A DNA stretch of 64,000 nucleotides from Polytrichum commune (GCA_950295325.1 OX485806.1:21516001-21580000); one strand, 5' to 3'; shown: positions 22,111 through 34,152, counted from the stretch's first letter. The notes: generated by a model from the sequence alone, not told the origin. A program made the numbers and translations.

Positions 22111-22986
22111 GAATGAAAGTTGTTTGATTGGTGTCAGACAACTCCGAATTGTTTAGGGAAGTTAGACAACCGAAGCGAGAATGGTGCACAAGGGGTAGAC
22201 AACCCATGATGGAATTGTGTATGGGAGTTGGACAACTTTCGATTGAAGATCTTTGATTTGGAGTTAGACAGCGCCAACTGGGAGTTAGACGCCTCCAACT
22301 AGAAGATAATATTGGAGTTAGACAACTTCCAACAGATGATTGTTATTAATTGGAGCTAGACGATTGTGAATGAATAAATCTAGTTGGAATTAGACAATTC
22401 CATCTAGAAAAATAGATGAATGCATCAAGTTGTAATTAAACAATTCAAATAAAAAAAGTGGATGATTGGATAAAGTTGAAGTTAGACAGTTTCAACTAGT
22501 GGATTGTGATTGAGCCAAAACATAGAAGATTCATAGTGAAACTAAAGCTATGATTAGAAAACATGTACTATGTGAGAAATAAATAAATAAAAGTAGTGTT
22601 TTCGCATAAAAGGGAGCTCGGGGAGAGGAGAGAGGATCGTTTTGTCTCTCCTATGATCGGGTGGTTCAAGCTCATAGCAATCACAATATTTTAATTAGGT
22701 TGTAAGACTTTTGTAATGTACAAAGTTTGAAAGTCCTCAATATTGGTCTCGGGGGGGGGGGGGGGGGCACTGGCGAAAAACGTAGGAACTACGTGCGATA
22801 AAATATAGGGTCTTGTATAAAAATTTGGCGTAAAATTTGTAAATTATTAGAGGTAGTATAGGGTGCTTTGGGATTGTGAAACATGATTATATGTAATATA
22901 GCATTTGACAAAACATGATTAAATTACCTAAGTGGTACATATAAAATAGCATGGAGAAAAAACGATAGTTTCAAAAATTAAATACT

Positions 22987-23331
22987 TTGCTACCAAAATA
23001 TGGCATGTTCTATATAGGAAGGGTTCAAAAGATAAGGGTGAAGGTTGGTACTAAGTGGGGCAATTGTTGGCAACCCATTGACTTGATGAAACGTATAGTC
23101 CAGAACGGAAATAGAGAAACGCTCTTCCCAATTGCTATGGCTTACCTCCATTGGTTCAAAAAACAACCAGGTCTCAACAAATATAAGTATGTTGAGAGTG
23201 GTTGTGTGTGGGTTGATGTGGATGCTATTATCTCAACTGTGTCTCTACTGTATGAATCAACTAGCAAAATCTACACCTTAGATGAGGTAGATGCAAACTC
23301 ATTGAGTGAGTTCATTTCAAATAAAAAATAA
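22987..23331 (+). CDS. Uncharacterised 114-aa frame inside the transposon
   Basis: This ATG-initiated frame has a protein-like composition: a basic start with PKYGMFYIGRVQKIRVKVG, then WGNCWQPIDLM, IAMAYLHWFKKQPG, CVWVDVDAIISTVSLLYE and an acidic tail ending SNKK. I do not recognise a domain. The VWVDVDAI run superficially recalls the WVDTDSIF run near the end of the DUF7869-type gene, which is only suggestive. It may be an exon captured by the transposon or a remnant of its own protein. The frame is closed by TAA. There is no promoter evidence. Confidence 0.4.
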   Translation: MLPKYGMFYIGRVQKIRVKVGTKWGNCWQPIDLMKRIVQNGNRETLFPIAMAYLHWFKKQPGLNKYKYVESGCVWVDVDAIISTVSLLYESTSKIYTLDEVDANSLSEFISNKK

Positions 23332-23742
23332 AACTTGCTAAATTTGTACTATCTCACACATGTGGAGATATAATTTGGAAAATGGTTGAATGATCATTAG
23401 TATACCTTGAAATCTGTAGTAGTCATTTCAGTTCGAGTACCCTCATATCTCCCACATGTGTAAATGGTAGCCTAGCTAGTTTAGGTGGATTTTGCTTGCA
23501 TGGCGTGGGATTTTCCTCCAATGTGTAGGATTGGAAGATCAAGGCATCAATTGTAGGGATTCTGCAAACCATGTAAATGTGACTTTGAGACACATGTGGC
23601 TGGCTTGTTCCCTAAGACCTCAAGGTTTCTAACTGTGTTATCCAACACAACTTTTATTCGTTGGCTCGTGTTGCTTTATGACATGTAATTGCAATCTTTT
23701 GTTGTTATTGTTTAGTGTTTTGCTTTGCCCGGACTTCAGTGT

Positions 23743-23763
23743 GACCCTAAACCCTAAACCCTA
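23743..23763. repeat. Interstitial telomere-type repeat
   Basis: Nearly three CCCTAAA units in a row inside the 1.3-kb transposon. It matches the Arabidopsis-type plant telomere and the telo-box promoter motif. Confidence 0.8.
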
Positions 23764-25660
23764 GTAAATGTTTGTTTCTCTTACTCTGTACATGTGCTTC
23801 TAACAAGAATTCTATTGTATCATACACTTTAAGGAATGGGGGCAATCAGGGGAAAAAAATACATATAAGTAATATAGGGTACCATAAAATCAACCATCCA
23901 AGAATTTATAATTACCAATAGGGTGCAAATAATCACAACAATTTACCATTATTTCAAAAATTAGCATCCCTTATAATCCTTTCTCATAGGTAAATAGCCC
24001 CCATTTTAATAGGTCATTATCGCAGGTGTATGCAAAATATACAAGGGAGTGCCCCCCCCCCCCCCGAGATATTGGTGATTCATATGCATTCATGCTTGTA
24101 TTATTCTTGTGTAAAGGGGTATTGTGACAATTTGGTATCAAAGCCAATTTAATGAACTATGAGTGTAGAATCATGCCTGACTCCAAAACATCAACTGCTC
24201 ACATGCTAAGTATAGAAAAATAGGGTTAATCTTTCTTTCTTGCATAATCCGACAATGAATCTTTGAAACCGGGTATATCACAGAAGGTGAGGTGGGGCTT
24301 ACCCTTTGGAGTTATTGAATTTCTTTTTCAACATTAAGGGTGTCATAACATTCAAGGCATATCATAGGTTGATAGCAAGTTGGGCATATTTTGCTTAATA
24401 ATTAATCAACTTCAAAAATGGGGCTTACGTTGTCTTTTAAAGCATATTTGAAAAAAATTAAGAAATTATGTATGTCTATATTTATTCATTTTAGGCACAC
24501 AACATATCCTACATACAAATCCATTTACACAACTTATTTTCCATTCATTTATGACTTTGGCTTGAGCTTTCCAACGCACCAAACTTCCTAACATTTAGAC
24601 ATTTTGATGATTTTTTTCCTTTCATTTTGACCATCTAGCCCAATAATTTATAACAAAGATTAGACTTAATTAATTTGAATTATTTTCCACCCAACCTACT
24701 ATCAGCCTATGGTGTTGTTACCTCAAACCTCAAGGGCAATTGTCCTTGACCTAAGGTACTTCCATCAAATGGACTGGCTAAGGGAGGAAATATGCATGTG
24801 ACGACCAACAGTAAGTTAGATATGAAAGGTTGTCCTTGAATGTTATTGGATACATTCAATACATCCCTCAATCTTATTTAATGTTGTCCTTTGATGTTAT
24901 TGGATGTATTGAATGCATTTAATGTCCTTTCAATACATCCCTCAATTCTTTTTCGCAAATGAAAGAAAACAACTGTTGGTAAGATTATGCCATGATCTCT
25001 AAATACCTGGTTTCCTTGAGTATTGATAGAAGACAATTGCGAGTAGAGGGTCTTCTTACGCATTAGTGATCGCCCTGGTTAGGGACCTCAAACCACAACC
25101 TCCTTTGAAACTCAAGCATGAAGTTGCAGGCCTTCTAGCTTTGCTGAACCAAGGCTTTCATCATATGCATGATATCCCAAATATAAAACCTTTGAAACCA
25201 TACACGTGATTAATATGGAATTTCAATTCAATCATTTGTGAAGAAATCAGCGCAGCACTTATAAGGCTTGTGAGCTTATGTCACCGAAATAAGTTGTGAA
25301 TGTTTTCATCTGAACTCCACTCATCTGACAAAATGAATTAATGAATGTTTCCATTGGCAACATTCATTAATAACTTATGAATGTTGGCAGGGTCATTCTC
25401 CTACAACAAGGTGAAAATAAAAATGTTTCGAGTCCCGTCTACAAATTCATGTCAATGCCAGCCCGTGATACAAGTCTTGGCTGATCTCGCCTGGTAATTG
25501 CCTCCACAAACATGATCATTATCTAAATTTCAGGTAGCATTAATGTGCAAATGTTTGCACATCAAGAGGTGTGTTGCGCAATCTCGAAATATTTACATAC
25601 TCAACAAGCAAACTTTTCAGAGCTATAAAACGACAAGGTTAACTCTCTTGAGGCTTGGTT

Positions 25661-28579
25661 TGTGGATGCACATATTTGCAGAAAACCCTCATCTTTATTA
25701 CATATGATAATGGCACTTTGAATTAATACTAAGTCACGGCGATTCTCAGTAAACTTATTGTGAGGCGGTATACAAAAACACGGCAGCCTCGAGTCAGATG
25801 TAGCAAAAGGCATGTCATGACAACGAGACCACAAACCGCTAGAATCAGACGGGCTTGATGCAGACACTAAGTATAGGGAGCACTAAGGTATTTATGGAGG
25901 AAAATGGTGTTAAGTAAATGGAGATCAGCCTTTGATTAATTAACCGTTGGTTGGTGAAACAATTACAGCTCACGTAAATCAGTTAGCATTGCGTACTCAT
26001 GGGTCTAATAACTACTTAGTACAGATCTGTTGTAAAACAGATAATCATCCACAAGCTACTCAACCCCAAAAACTTCTTATACTGAAAATATTTCAAGCTT
26101 ATACCAACTTTATTGATGTGGAATAGAAAATGTTCAATTGGAAAAGCAAATCATGCTACTGGGATATTCATGCACTAATGCCTCGAAATTATGTAGAATG
26201 TCTTGAAAGAAAATGTTTTTTGTCCTGTAATATGCAGATCTCTAAATTGCACAACTTATTCGAACAGGATAAACAAAATGTAGAAGAATGTTGTCTTCGT
26301 TTACGCTACTCCCACTCACAAGGTCGAGGTCATATATCCTCTTCGAACAGCCTTCCTGCACTTCCAAGTTCATACACATCAGCCACACAAACAATAAAAT
26401 TGATTGTTTCCAGCCACAGATTTAACCGGACAACATACCATATCAATCCCAACTTGCCAAAATGGTAACACCAAGCTGCAAAACACTTCAAGAATCAAAA
26501 CAAAAATGTCACCAGGAAAAATACACCACAAAAGGTTTAATAATAAGCTCTTGTTGCACCTTAGTAAAATTAAACGAACTAAGTGTCAATGAGCTGATCA
26601 TTAGCAAGATGTAAGCGGTTCACAGGGTATGTGAATGAAGCTTGGACACTCGAGGCTACTTCCAAGTTTCAAGGATTCAAATGCAATGGTAATAAAGCAA
26701 CTACATCTGACATTCAGAATGATAAAAAGACTTAGCTTCTGAATATCAGGTTGACATTCGCCTGAGGAAGCTCCAACATGGTTTTGTTAGGCCAACCTGC
26801 ATCGACAAACAACTTCGATGCAATGCTTGAAATTAATGAGAGCTTTCGTACTATCAAATTCCAAACTGAGAACTACCTGAACTGGTTGAATATGCTCCTT
26901 CCGGAGAAATCTAGCATTTCTTAAACCGCATGTTATGTAAACTGCATGTTTCCTCATTAAACTGGGAACCGACCTTCATGATGGCTCGCAGCACTAGAAA
27001 GCCTAAGGAGAAGGATAACATACTTATTCTTCGCAGCCTCCCCCATTCTAAGAGCTTAAAACCACCTCAGAGAAGTCTACCTCAAAAGAACTACACGCCT
27101 GAACTCAATGATTATGTAAGCCAATCCACTAGACATGGATATATATCAAAAACAATATCAACTCTTAACGAACTAGAAAAACCAAGAAGGCACTATATTG
27201 AGAAACTAACACAATGGCGAGGAATTACCTCTTATTGAGAAATAAACTGTTCTGTCCAAATACTAGAATACTCAAGATCATGGCACCGCAGTACACCTAA
27301 AGACACAATGAGCAGGAACTATGATCTCGAACTACGAAATGAACCTCCTGTGGATATAGGAGTTATGAACAACTAACCAAAAAATATATTTTCTTGCATT
27401 TCCTTTTTAAGAATTGAGAAGTCTACCTTCACCCACGCAAGTCCAATACTGCAACGGCCATGGACAACCACAAACGTTGTGCAACACCAAAGACCACCGC
27501 GGGGCATCTCCAAAGAGCCATGTTTCAACACTGCTGCCTAACATACTCCGACGATTCATCTCTTGTCAGTGAATATTTTAACTTGCAAATCTACCATTAC
27601 AGTGGCATATTTACTAAGTTTTCTGTGACAAAGGATGAGTGGCCGGAGCATATTACGGTGGCAGTGGAAGAATAAGATCAAGCGCCCTCCACAAGTTGTG
27701 AGTTACTCTGAAGCTAGGAAAAGTAAAGAAGAAAGGCAAGTGAGGAGCAGAAGAAAGGAGAGGCTTCCTTGCAAGGTGAAGAAAGAGCACAGCTGAGAGA
27801 GAATTTGTGCTGGAGCAGAGACTGAGTAATGAAGAAGACGAGAATGTGGAAGCTCATAAATACTAGTTCTGTTGTCTGCCTTCTCTGTTAGGCTTCTAGG
27901 GCTAACTAGGAGATCAACTTTAACTTCAAATGTGCATGTGATAAATTACCTTGGTAGTTTTGCAAGGACTCGCCATCCTTATTTTGCAGTAATTAGTGAA
28001 GGCTCTCACATTTAAGAGGTGACATGCACCCACTGCGGAAAACCTTGAGACTTTGCATTGAATAATGATGACCTCCATACTCCACAGCTGCCACACCTAA
28101 GTTAGCGACAGTTAAGAGTTGATAAAGTTTAACTTTAACTTTAAAGTTAGTGGACTTGAAAATAAAGGATGTGGATCTCTTGTGATCGCTCAACTTCATT
28201 AACACCAATTCTGAGTGGTGCATAGCTCCAGGCTTGTAGTAAAGAATGGATGCCAGAAAGACCTGGGCTACCATGAGATGAGACAATTTGCACAAAATAT
28301 ATTAACATTTTGGGTTTTATGATAATGAACACAATTTGGGAGAGGCCTGTGATTGTTCTTGGAAGAGAATGAAAATCTTTATATTGTAGTTTTATTTCGA
28401 TTTTGAATTGGAAAAGGAACTCTTTGTGATATGCAATTGCAATTCATACACAATTCTCAATCCGATCCAACAATACAAAATATATGTGGAGTTGGAAGTG
28501 TTTGGAAGAAGGTCACATACCTTACTTCACAAGTTTTGTTGATTTGCAGAGTGCATACAATATGACATTCACTTTTGGG
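25661..28579. other. Gap: sequence unique in the window, possible - strand leader
   Basis: No recognisable protein. Unlike its surroundings it has no second copy here. Read on the minus strand, about 27870-27680 shows TATTTATGAG followed by a long CT-rich leader, as in a plant promoter and 5' UTR. A modest open frame lies at 26930-27238 (+) and another at 25867-25601 (-); neither resembles a known family. It could be a non-coding or fast-evolving gene. Confidence 0.3.
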
Positions 28580-30790
28580 GTCAAAAATTGCACTTGAATT
28601 TTGTAATTAAGATTCAGTCCAACCCATGGCTAAGAAGGCTTTGTACTAACTTAATACCAACTTATCTTGCAAACTTTAAAGCAATAGACAACTACATAAT
28701 TATCTCGAGGAGTTTGTAGTTTTGTGTCACCATATGAGAGAATTGGAGGTGGCATGAGGAACATGGGGTGGAGATACCATGAGGTACTTCATTACATGAG
28801 TAGTTTTGAAACAATTTTTCATCAACAAGAGGCATTCACATGGATACCTTTCATAGTCTAGTAGGTGTAAACATGCAACATGCATGTAGCATGTAAAAGA
28901 AAAAAGAAAAATGAACATCGGTGATCACAAACATGACAATGAGCATGTTAGTCTTATCATGTGGAGTTTATGTGTTACAAAATCTCCTAAGTTGTTAAAT
29001 GATGAGACATAGTGCCTCCCTTTCAATAGACGAGGTCGCCTATAACCTCAATTCATAATTGAATACCTGAAGATCTGATGAAAATAAGATGGCAATGAAT
29101 CTCATAAGGTGTTGATAAGGTATTACATAGTGGACAAAGTTGCATTGCTAGCATGTATTCGCATAGTATGGGTGGATGAGGATGTGTGCATCTCAAAGGT
29201 TTTGACAACTAGCTAGCTATCGTGATGAGGACTTGGTGAGTATGTAAAATATTCATGTGTTATTTGGTTGGTTTTCATTATCGGACATCTATATCTAAAC
29301 ATTGTGGTTAGATATGTGTTTATAACAAACACTACAAAGACACATGTTCAAAAGAGATTCGACTACGTCATTATGTGACAATAACTACTAAATACTCAAT
29401 AATCAACATTATAGAAAGAACCTAAGTATGTATTTTCAGAGTAAAATGCATAGTCACTTTCAGCTTTCAATAACCATAAGTAAACCAGAAGAGATGCGAT
29501 TTTGGTTGATGATTCATCAAAAATTTGCTACTGCAACATAAATTTCAAGATCTGGGCATTTGATCAATTAAAGATGGAGAACTAGAAAACTAACTAAATT
29601 ACACCAGGATACCTTAACATTTCATTGAAAGTGCTATGGTGCCCCTTCATTTGGGTCATTGAGTATTTACAGAGGATGATGACCCATTTGGTCAAAAGAA
29701 AATGAAAGTCATGTAAAGTTATGTGTGTGTCCACCATAAACACCTTTACGACTATCGGTTACAACTAACCATAACAATTTGTGATTGCTTAGGCAAGCTA
29801 TACAAGACTAGATCTTTCAACTGCCTATGAAAATCTGTTGTTTCTCTGTTGTGTTTCACCCATCAGCTTAGTTAGTGCCTGCCTTCAAATCGATCACCCA
29901 AATGAAATCATGTCCTAGAGATACGCAATCTTTTCTGCGTTGTCCGTGAATCTGCTGTGAATGTGCCTTGCCCGTGACTCATTTGCAGATGGATGTGACA
30001 TTTCCAATGCATGAACCTTTCAGTTCCAGATTGACATCAACTCTTACATGGTGCTGGCTTGAATGTGGCAGCACCTTCACGTCCATTAAGTGAAGATATG
30101 TAGCCAAATGAAATCGTGTCCTGGAGATATGCAATCTTTTCTTAGTAACTAACTGCAACAATTTGTGATTGCTTAGGGAAAGCTGTACAAGAATAGAACT
30201 TTCAACAGTGTATGAAAATCAATTGTTTCTCTTAAAGTTGTTTTTCACCCATCAGCTAGTGCTTGCCTTCAAATCGATTACCCAAATGAAATAATGTGCC
30301 GGAGATATGCAATCTTTTCGAAGTGCTTGAAACCTTGCCTGTGACTCATTTACAGATGGATGTGACATTTCGAATGCTTGAACCTTTCAATTCCACATTG
30401 ACACACCTTCTTACATGGTGCAGCTGGCTTAAATGTGGCAGCACCTTCACATCCATTAAGGGAAGATAGTTGGCTAACATGAAATCGTGTCCTGGAGATA
30501 TGCAATCTTTTGTATGTGACTTTGGCTGTAAATGCACGTGAGTGGCCTTGTCATGACTCATTTCGATGTTACATCTCTGCAGTACGTATTCTGAGCTGAA
30601 TTGACCCTCTGAAAACCCTCCATCAATGTCACTTTACAAGGAGGGCCGGCGGTGTTAATGAAGAGGCACAAATTAAAGGTCGTTAATTATTGCACAAATT
30701 CATGGGCTCCAGATAGGCATGGAGAGTGACATACTTCAGGTAGAGGGTGTTTAAACCGTCACTTTAAGCACTTTCAGCGCTAAGTACAGA
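28580..30790 (+). repeat. Long repeat family D, copy 1
   Basis: About 2.2 kb, colinear with 49595-52050 and inverted with 61870-64000. The second half (29870-30620) is very well conserved between copies. It contains four GAAATCRTGTCCTGGAGATA blocks spaced about 180-200 bp, alternating with two copies of a GATGGATGTGACATTTC...GGCAGCACCTTCAC block. This is an internal tandem structure. No protein is supported. Confidence 0.8.
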
Positions 30791-31370
30791 TATCATTTAT
30801 ATATTTAGAGGTTCTATTTAGTTAGCATTTGAAAGGGATTCCGACACACCAAAGTATGTCTTCTTTGGATTTTCTATATAAACGTTACAAGGGTTCAAAG
30901 TTTTATTGATAGATTATTCAAATTAATTAAGAGAGCATGATGTTTAAGTGATGAAACGTTGTACTTAAGTGAATATTGGTTGCTTCAATTCTTATCATAG
31001 GATCTTACAATACATTTCCCATATACCTAAGTTATATGGGAGATGTTTGAATCCTTAGTGAGTGCTTTCATTTTATGCTATTGAAATGTGATGGAAAATG
31101 AAGTATATACTTTTTGATGTCAAAAGATATATATTAAGTAAATGTTGACTAGTGAAAATAAAATCAAAACAATTATTATACTATTATCATTGTCAACTAT
31201 GCATATTCTATTGGAGGATCTAACCATACATTTTTATCATAGGATCTTATGTTATAATTCTACATGTTATAATTATGAAGTTGGACTTAGTCTAGTTTTA
31301 CTTAAATATGTGTTTGAATTGTACATAACTACAAAATTAGTGTTTTATTAGTGTGTGTGTGTGTGTGTTT
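30791..31370. other. Gap: AT-rich, ends in (GT)n
   Basis: No gene. The (GT)9-type run at 31351-31368 abuts a run of 15 Gs at 31371-31385. Confidence 0.6.
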
Positions 31371-32760
31371 GGGGGGGGGGGGGGGCGAGGTTGGGGGTAA
31401 TGGAAATAACTAATGTGGGTCAATTGTAATTGTCTAGTCAAGGCCCGGGGTGATCACAAGCTATGTACTTTTGTCAACCAAGTGTGGCCAAGGGTTAATT
31501 AAAGATGGGCTATTTATCTAGTTTTCTTAAATAATTGGCACCCTATTAGTAGATTAAATGGTGCTTTGAGGTATTTTTCAAGAACCTATAGGTTAATATA
31601 ATTTACACAATGAATTTATTTTATTAACTCTATTTTGTCTGTAAACTATGCCATGTATCAAAATATTGGAATTTTGACTTATAATGACATCAATTGATAT
31701 CAAAATAACAACAATACATTAACGGAACATGCAAATAAAATTGAATTATACATGGTTGCAACACTATCTTCAATCTCTTAGTGACCACCCCAAGCTTGCC
31801 AACATCTAATTCGCTGTTTTCTAGTCAATTGAGGCAACATCTCATCCAATTGAAAATTATTTTACTTACTAACATGGTGCCAATTATTTAATTTATTACC
31901 CACATCTTGAGCCCCACATAAGTTCTTCGTTCCTCCAAATTTAATAGACCCTACTCTATTGATAATATAAATACTACATATATTTTTCACCTACCCTATT
32001 TCAGATTTAATATTATATGGGCCATGTTATCCAAGGTATATTATTTACAAAACAAATATAAATTTATTTTTTGTTGAATTAAAAATACCCTACATTTTTT
32101 CTCGTGTGATTTTAATAAATTTTTGATAGTGATCTCCATGTGAGTCATTGTGGAAATAATGTGGGCCCCCAAGTTCTCGGGTCTTCCCCTAAGTCTCACT
32201 AGAGACTTCCCATCACCACTTTGTGTACTACACTAAGTTGTCGTATTAGTGTGCATGGAGAATTAGTGTGGAAACAATTAGCATGAGCCACACTTCCTAG
32301 TTCGGGTGGAAATACCATGGGGTCAAGACCCCAAGTCTTCCCCTAAGTCTTCATGACGACTTCCAACGAACACACCCAATATTAGTTATGGTATAAAATT
32401 AACAAAATAATAATAATAATCAAAGACATTATTTTTCTAAGGAAACAATCAATGTAGCCCACATAAATTTCTACCAAAAAATCAACATGGGTTGAAAATT
32501 AGTGTGACCCACATTAATTCTCATTATGAGAATTAGCTTGGGCTCTAGAAAATTACTATGTCTGACAATATAAGGATTGTTTAGTGTAGTTTGAAGACAA
32601 AAATAATATAATAAAATGGTCACCATATCAATTTCCTACAAATGACAATTAATTTGGCCCCCACTACTTCTAAAGTAGAGATTTGGGATGAATTGAAAAT
32701 TTATGTGGGCTCTAGAGAAAATTAGTGGAAGGTTTTGTTATTTTGCATGTTATTTTTAAA
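31371..32760 (+). repeat. Repeat family F, copy A
   Basis: Colinear in parts with 52245-52354 and 53748-54490 (for example AATTAATTTGGCCC and GGGTCT...CCCTAAGTCT). The part at 31485-32110 matches 54560-55530 in inverse orientation, so the two copies differ by an inversion. Two GGGTC/CAAGTCTTCCCCTAAGTCT blocks (about 32180 and 32330) preserve the empty target of the Harbinger insertion at 52355. Confidence 0.7.
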
Positions 32761-32950
32761 TTTATTGTGACCACTTTTGAAGAGTAAAAGAGCATAGATT
32801 TGTGACAAGTTTGGAAAAATGTATTCTCAACTATTTTATGTCATTGTCTTATGATTTTATAATATCAAATTCTCTTACATTGAAAATATGAAGCCCTGGT
32901 GGTAGACTCTTTATACCATGCACAAACTAATGCGAGTGTAAAGAGGGGTA

Positions 32951-34152
32951 CAGAGGACTGACACTCCCAAAAAAATTAAAAACTATGTGCGACCAAAGGT
33001 AGGATCTATTTTAATGAAAATATCAAAAAAATTGAAGTGGTTTCAAAATAAAATAAGTCCCACACAATATGTGACTTTGAGTTCAAATTAATGTAGGGTG
33101 CTATAAATTCCATGAAATTAGGTTTATATTATTTCTAAGTTATCATGGTATATATGTTTTGCAAAAAGGTTCTAGTGTTTACATTCCCCCATCCCGCCAT
33201 AGTGGATAAAATTTGTCGGCATATTAAAAACATGGTTAAAGAACGTTGGATGATGGGTTTAGCTAAGCAACGTGAAAGAGATTGGTTTAGGTCATGGCAT
33301 TGCATCATGAGAGTTTGGTGTTTTGTTGGCATCTACAAATTGTATACCTTCTAGTATTATTGTGTTGGCATATTTGTTTTCTTGTTTTTTCACATGAATA
33401 AAAATGCAGTAGAATTTTCATCAATTTGCTTGGGAATGTCTTCAATTTATGCTTATGCAATTAAAAAAATTAATGTTGCTCTTGAGTGGGTAACAATTTC
33501 GTGTATGTATGTTTTGTATTGTGGCTTTATGAAATTGCTTTAAGGCTAAGCTGCATTGTAATGAATTATTGGCTCTACCTTTCGAGATGTTTTTTTAAAA
33601 TGAGCCCAAGTTTGACCTTGGTTGGATAACCAACTAGAATTGGCCAGCTTTGGAGGATAATCAAAGGGCTCGGGGGGTTCACTGGCGAAAATCGTAGAAC
33701 AACGTGCGATACAAAATAGGGTCCAATATATTCATTGTAGATAAATTTTGGAAAAAATGTACATGTAAAATAGGGGATTTTAAAATAATGAAACATGTTT
33801 ACATGTAAAATACCATCACCTTATAATCTTTTCTACAAGGTAAATAACCCCCCCAATAAATAGGTCCCGAACGCACGTGTATGCAAAATATAAGAGGGAG
33901 TGAACCCCCCGAGTCAGAGGGTTTAACACTCTTCCAACCAACCACTTGTTGATTTATGATAAACATATGGTAAACGAAAATGATTAAACCTAGCCTTCAA
34001 AAGTGACTAAAAGGTACTATGAAAAATGCACAATTAGAAAATTATCTAACTAGACATGCCATTTATTGACCAAGATAATACCCCCCCCCCCCCAACAATT
34101 ATACCCTCGCCACACGTGGTTCTTGTAAGTCACACTAAGTGTTAGCCCCGTC
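32951..34152. mobile_element. hAT-like element, 1.2 kb, perfect 8-bp TSD
   Basis: GAGGGGTA flanks both sides (32943-32950, 34153-34160), and copy 1 of the segment lacks the insertion. The ends CAGAGGACTGACACT and AGTGTTAGCCCCGTC are imperfect inverted repeats. The subterminal ACTATGTGCGAC...GGATC resembles ACTACGTGCGAT in the element at 22748. A short frame (33145-33354) has no known domain. It carries the nested 245-bp element. Confidence 0.75.
33669..33913. mobile_element. 245-bp MITE, deletion derivative of the 22748 element
   Basis: It has perfect 15-bp TIRs, CTCGGGGGGTTCACT and AGTGAACCCCCCGAG. The flanks TCAAAGGG and TCAGAGGG form an 8-bp TSD with one mismatch. Its first 110 bp and last 100 bp align with the ends of the 1321-bp element (TGGCGAAAA, ACGTGCGAT; GTGTATGCAAAATATA). 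Confidence 0.9.

Larger units (their letters stand above)
22748..24068. mobile_element. DNA transposon with poly-G/poly-C TIRs and 8-bp TSD
   Basis: It is flanked by perfect ATATTGGT duplications (22740-22747 and 24069-24076); the empty site is seen inverted at about 21088. The ends are CTC-G17-CACT and AGTG-C14-GAG. An 8-bp TSD fits hAT. The 1321-bp interior has one open frame (22987-23331) and a telomere-like CCCTAAA run. No transposase was recognised. The 245-bp element at 33669 is its internal deletion derivative. Confidence 0.85.
22128..24129 (+). mobile_element. Gypsy-type LTR, split by a 1.3-kb insertion
   Basis: Hairpin modules (about 22128-22505) are followed by an AAATAAATAAATAAAAG A-rich box, GGAGCTCGGGG and GTCTCTCCTATGATCGGG. 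The LTR resumes at 24069 and ends GTGACA at 24129. Three bases later comes TGGTATCAAAGCC (24133-24145), matching a primer-binding site for initiator Met-tRNA (typical form TGGTATCAGAGC). The uninterrupted reading is preserved in the inverted copy at 21050-21110. Confidence 0.7.
18835..25660 (+). repeat. Ancestral repeat segment, copy 1 (interrupted)
   Basis: Pieces at about 18835-19450, 20560-21015 and 24285-25660 are colinear with 32760-32942, 34153-35030 and 35030-36640 plus 40841-40935. Matching blocks include GAGCATAGATTTGTGACAA, GTTACGTATGATTTTAATAT, TGGGGCTTA and CCTGGTAATTGCCTCCACAA. Copy 1 was split by LTR-type insertions at about 19460-20550 and 21016-24285. The source element is unknown. 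Confidence 0.75.

Noticed and set aside
26930-27238. 102-codon frame in the unique block
   Set aside because: No recognisable domain or splice context; the length is within chance for this region. Mentioned only as part of the gap.
30346-30561. A frame of about 70 codons present in all three copies of repeat D
   Set aside because: The copies differ by 1-bp and 3-bp indels that shift or change the frame, and similarity extends equally into non-coding flanks.
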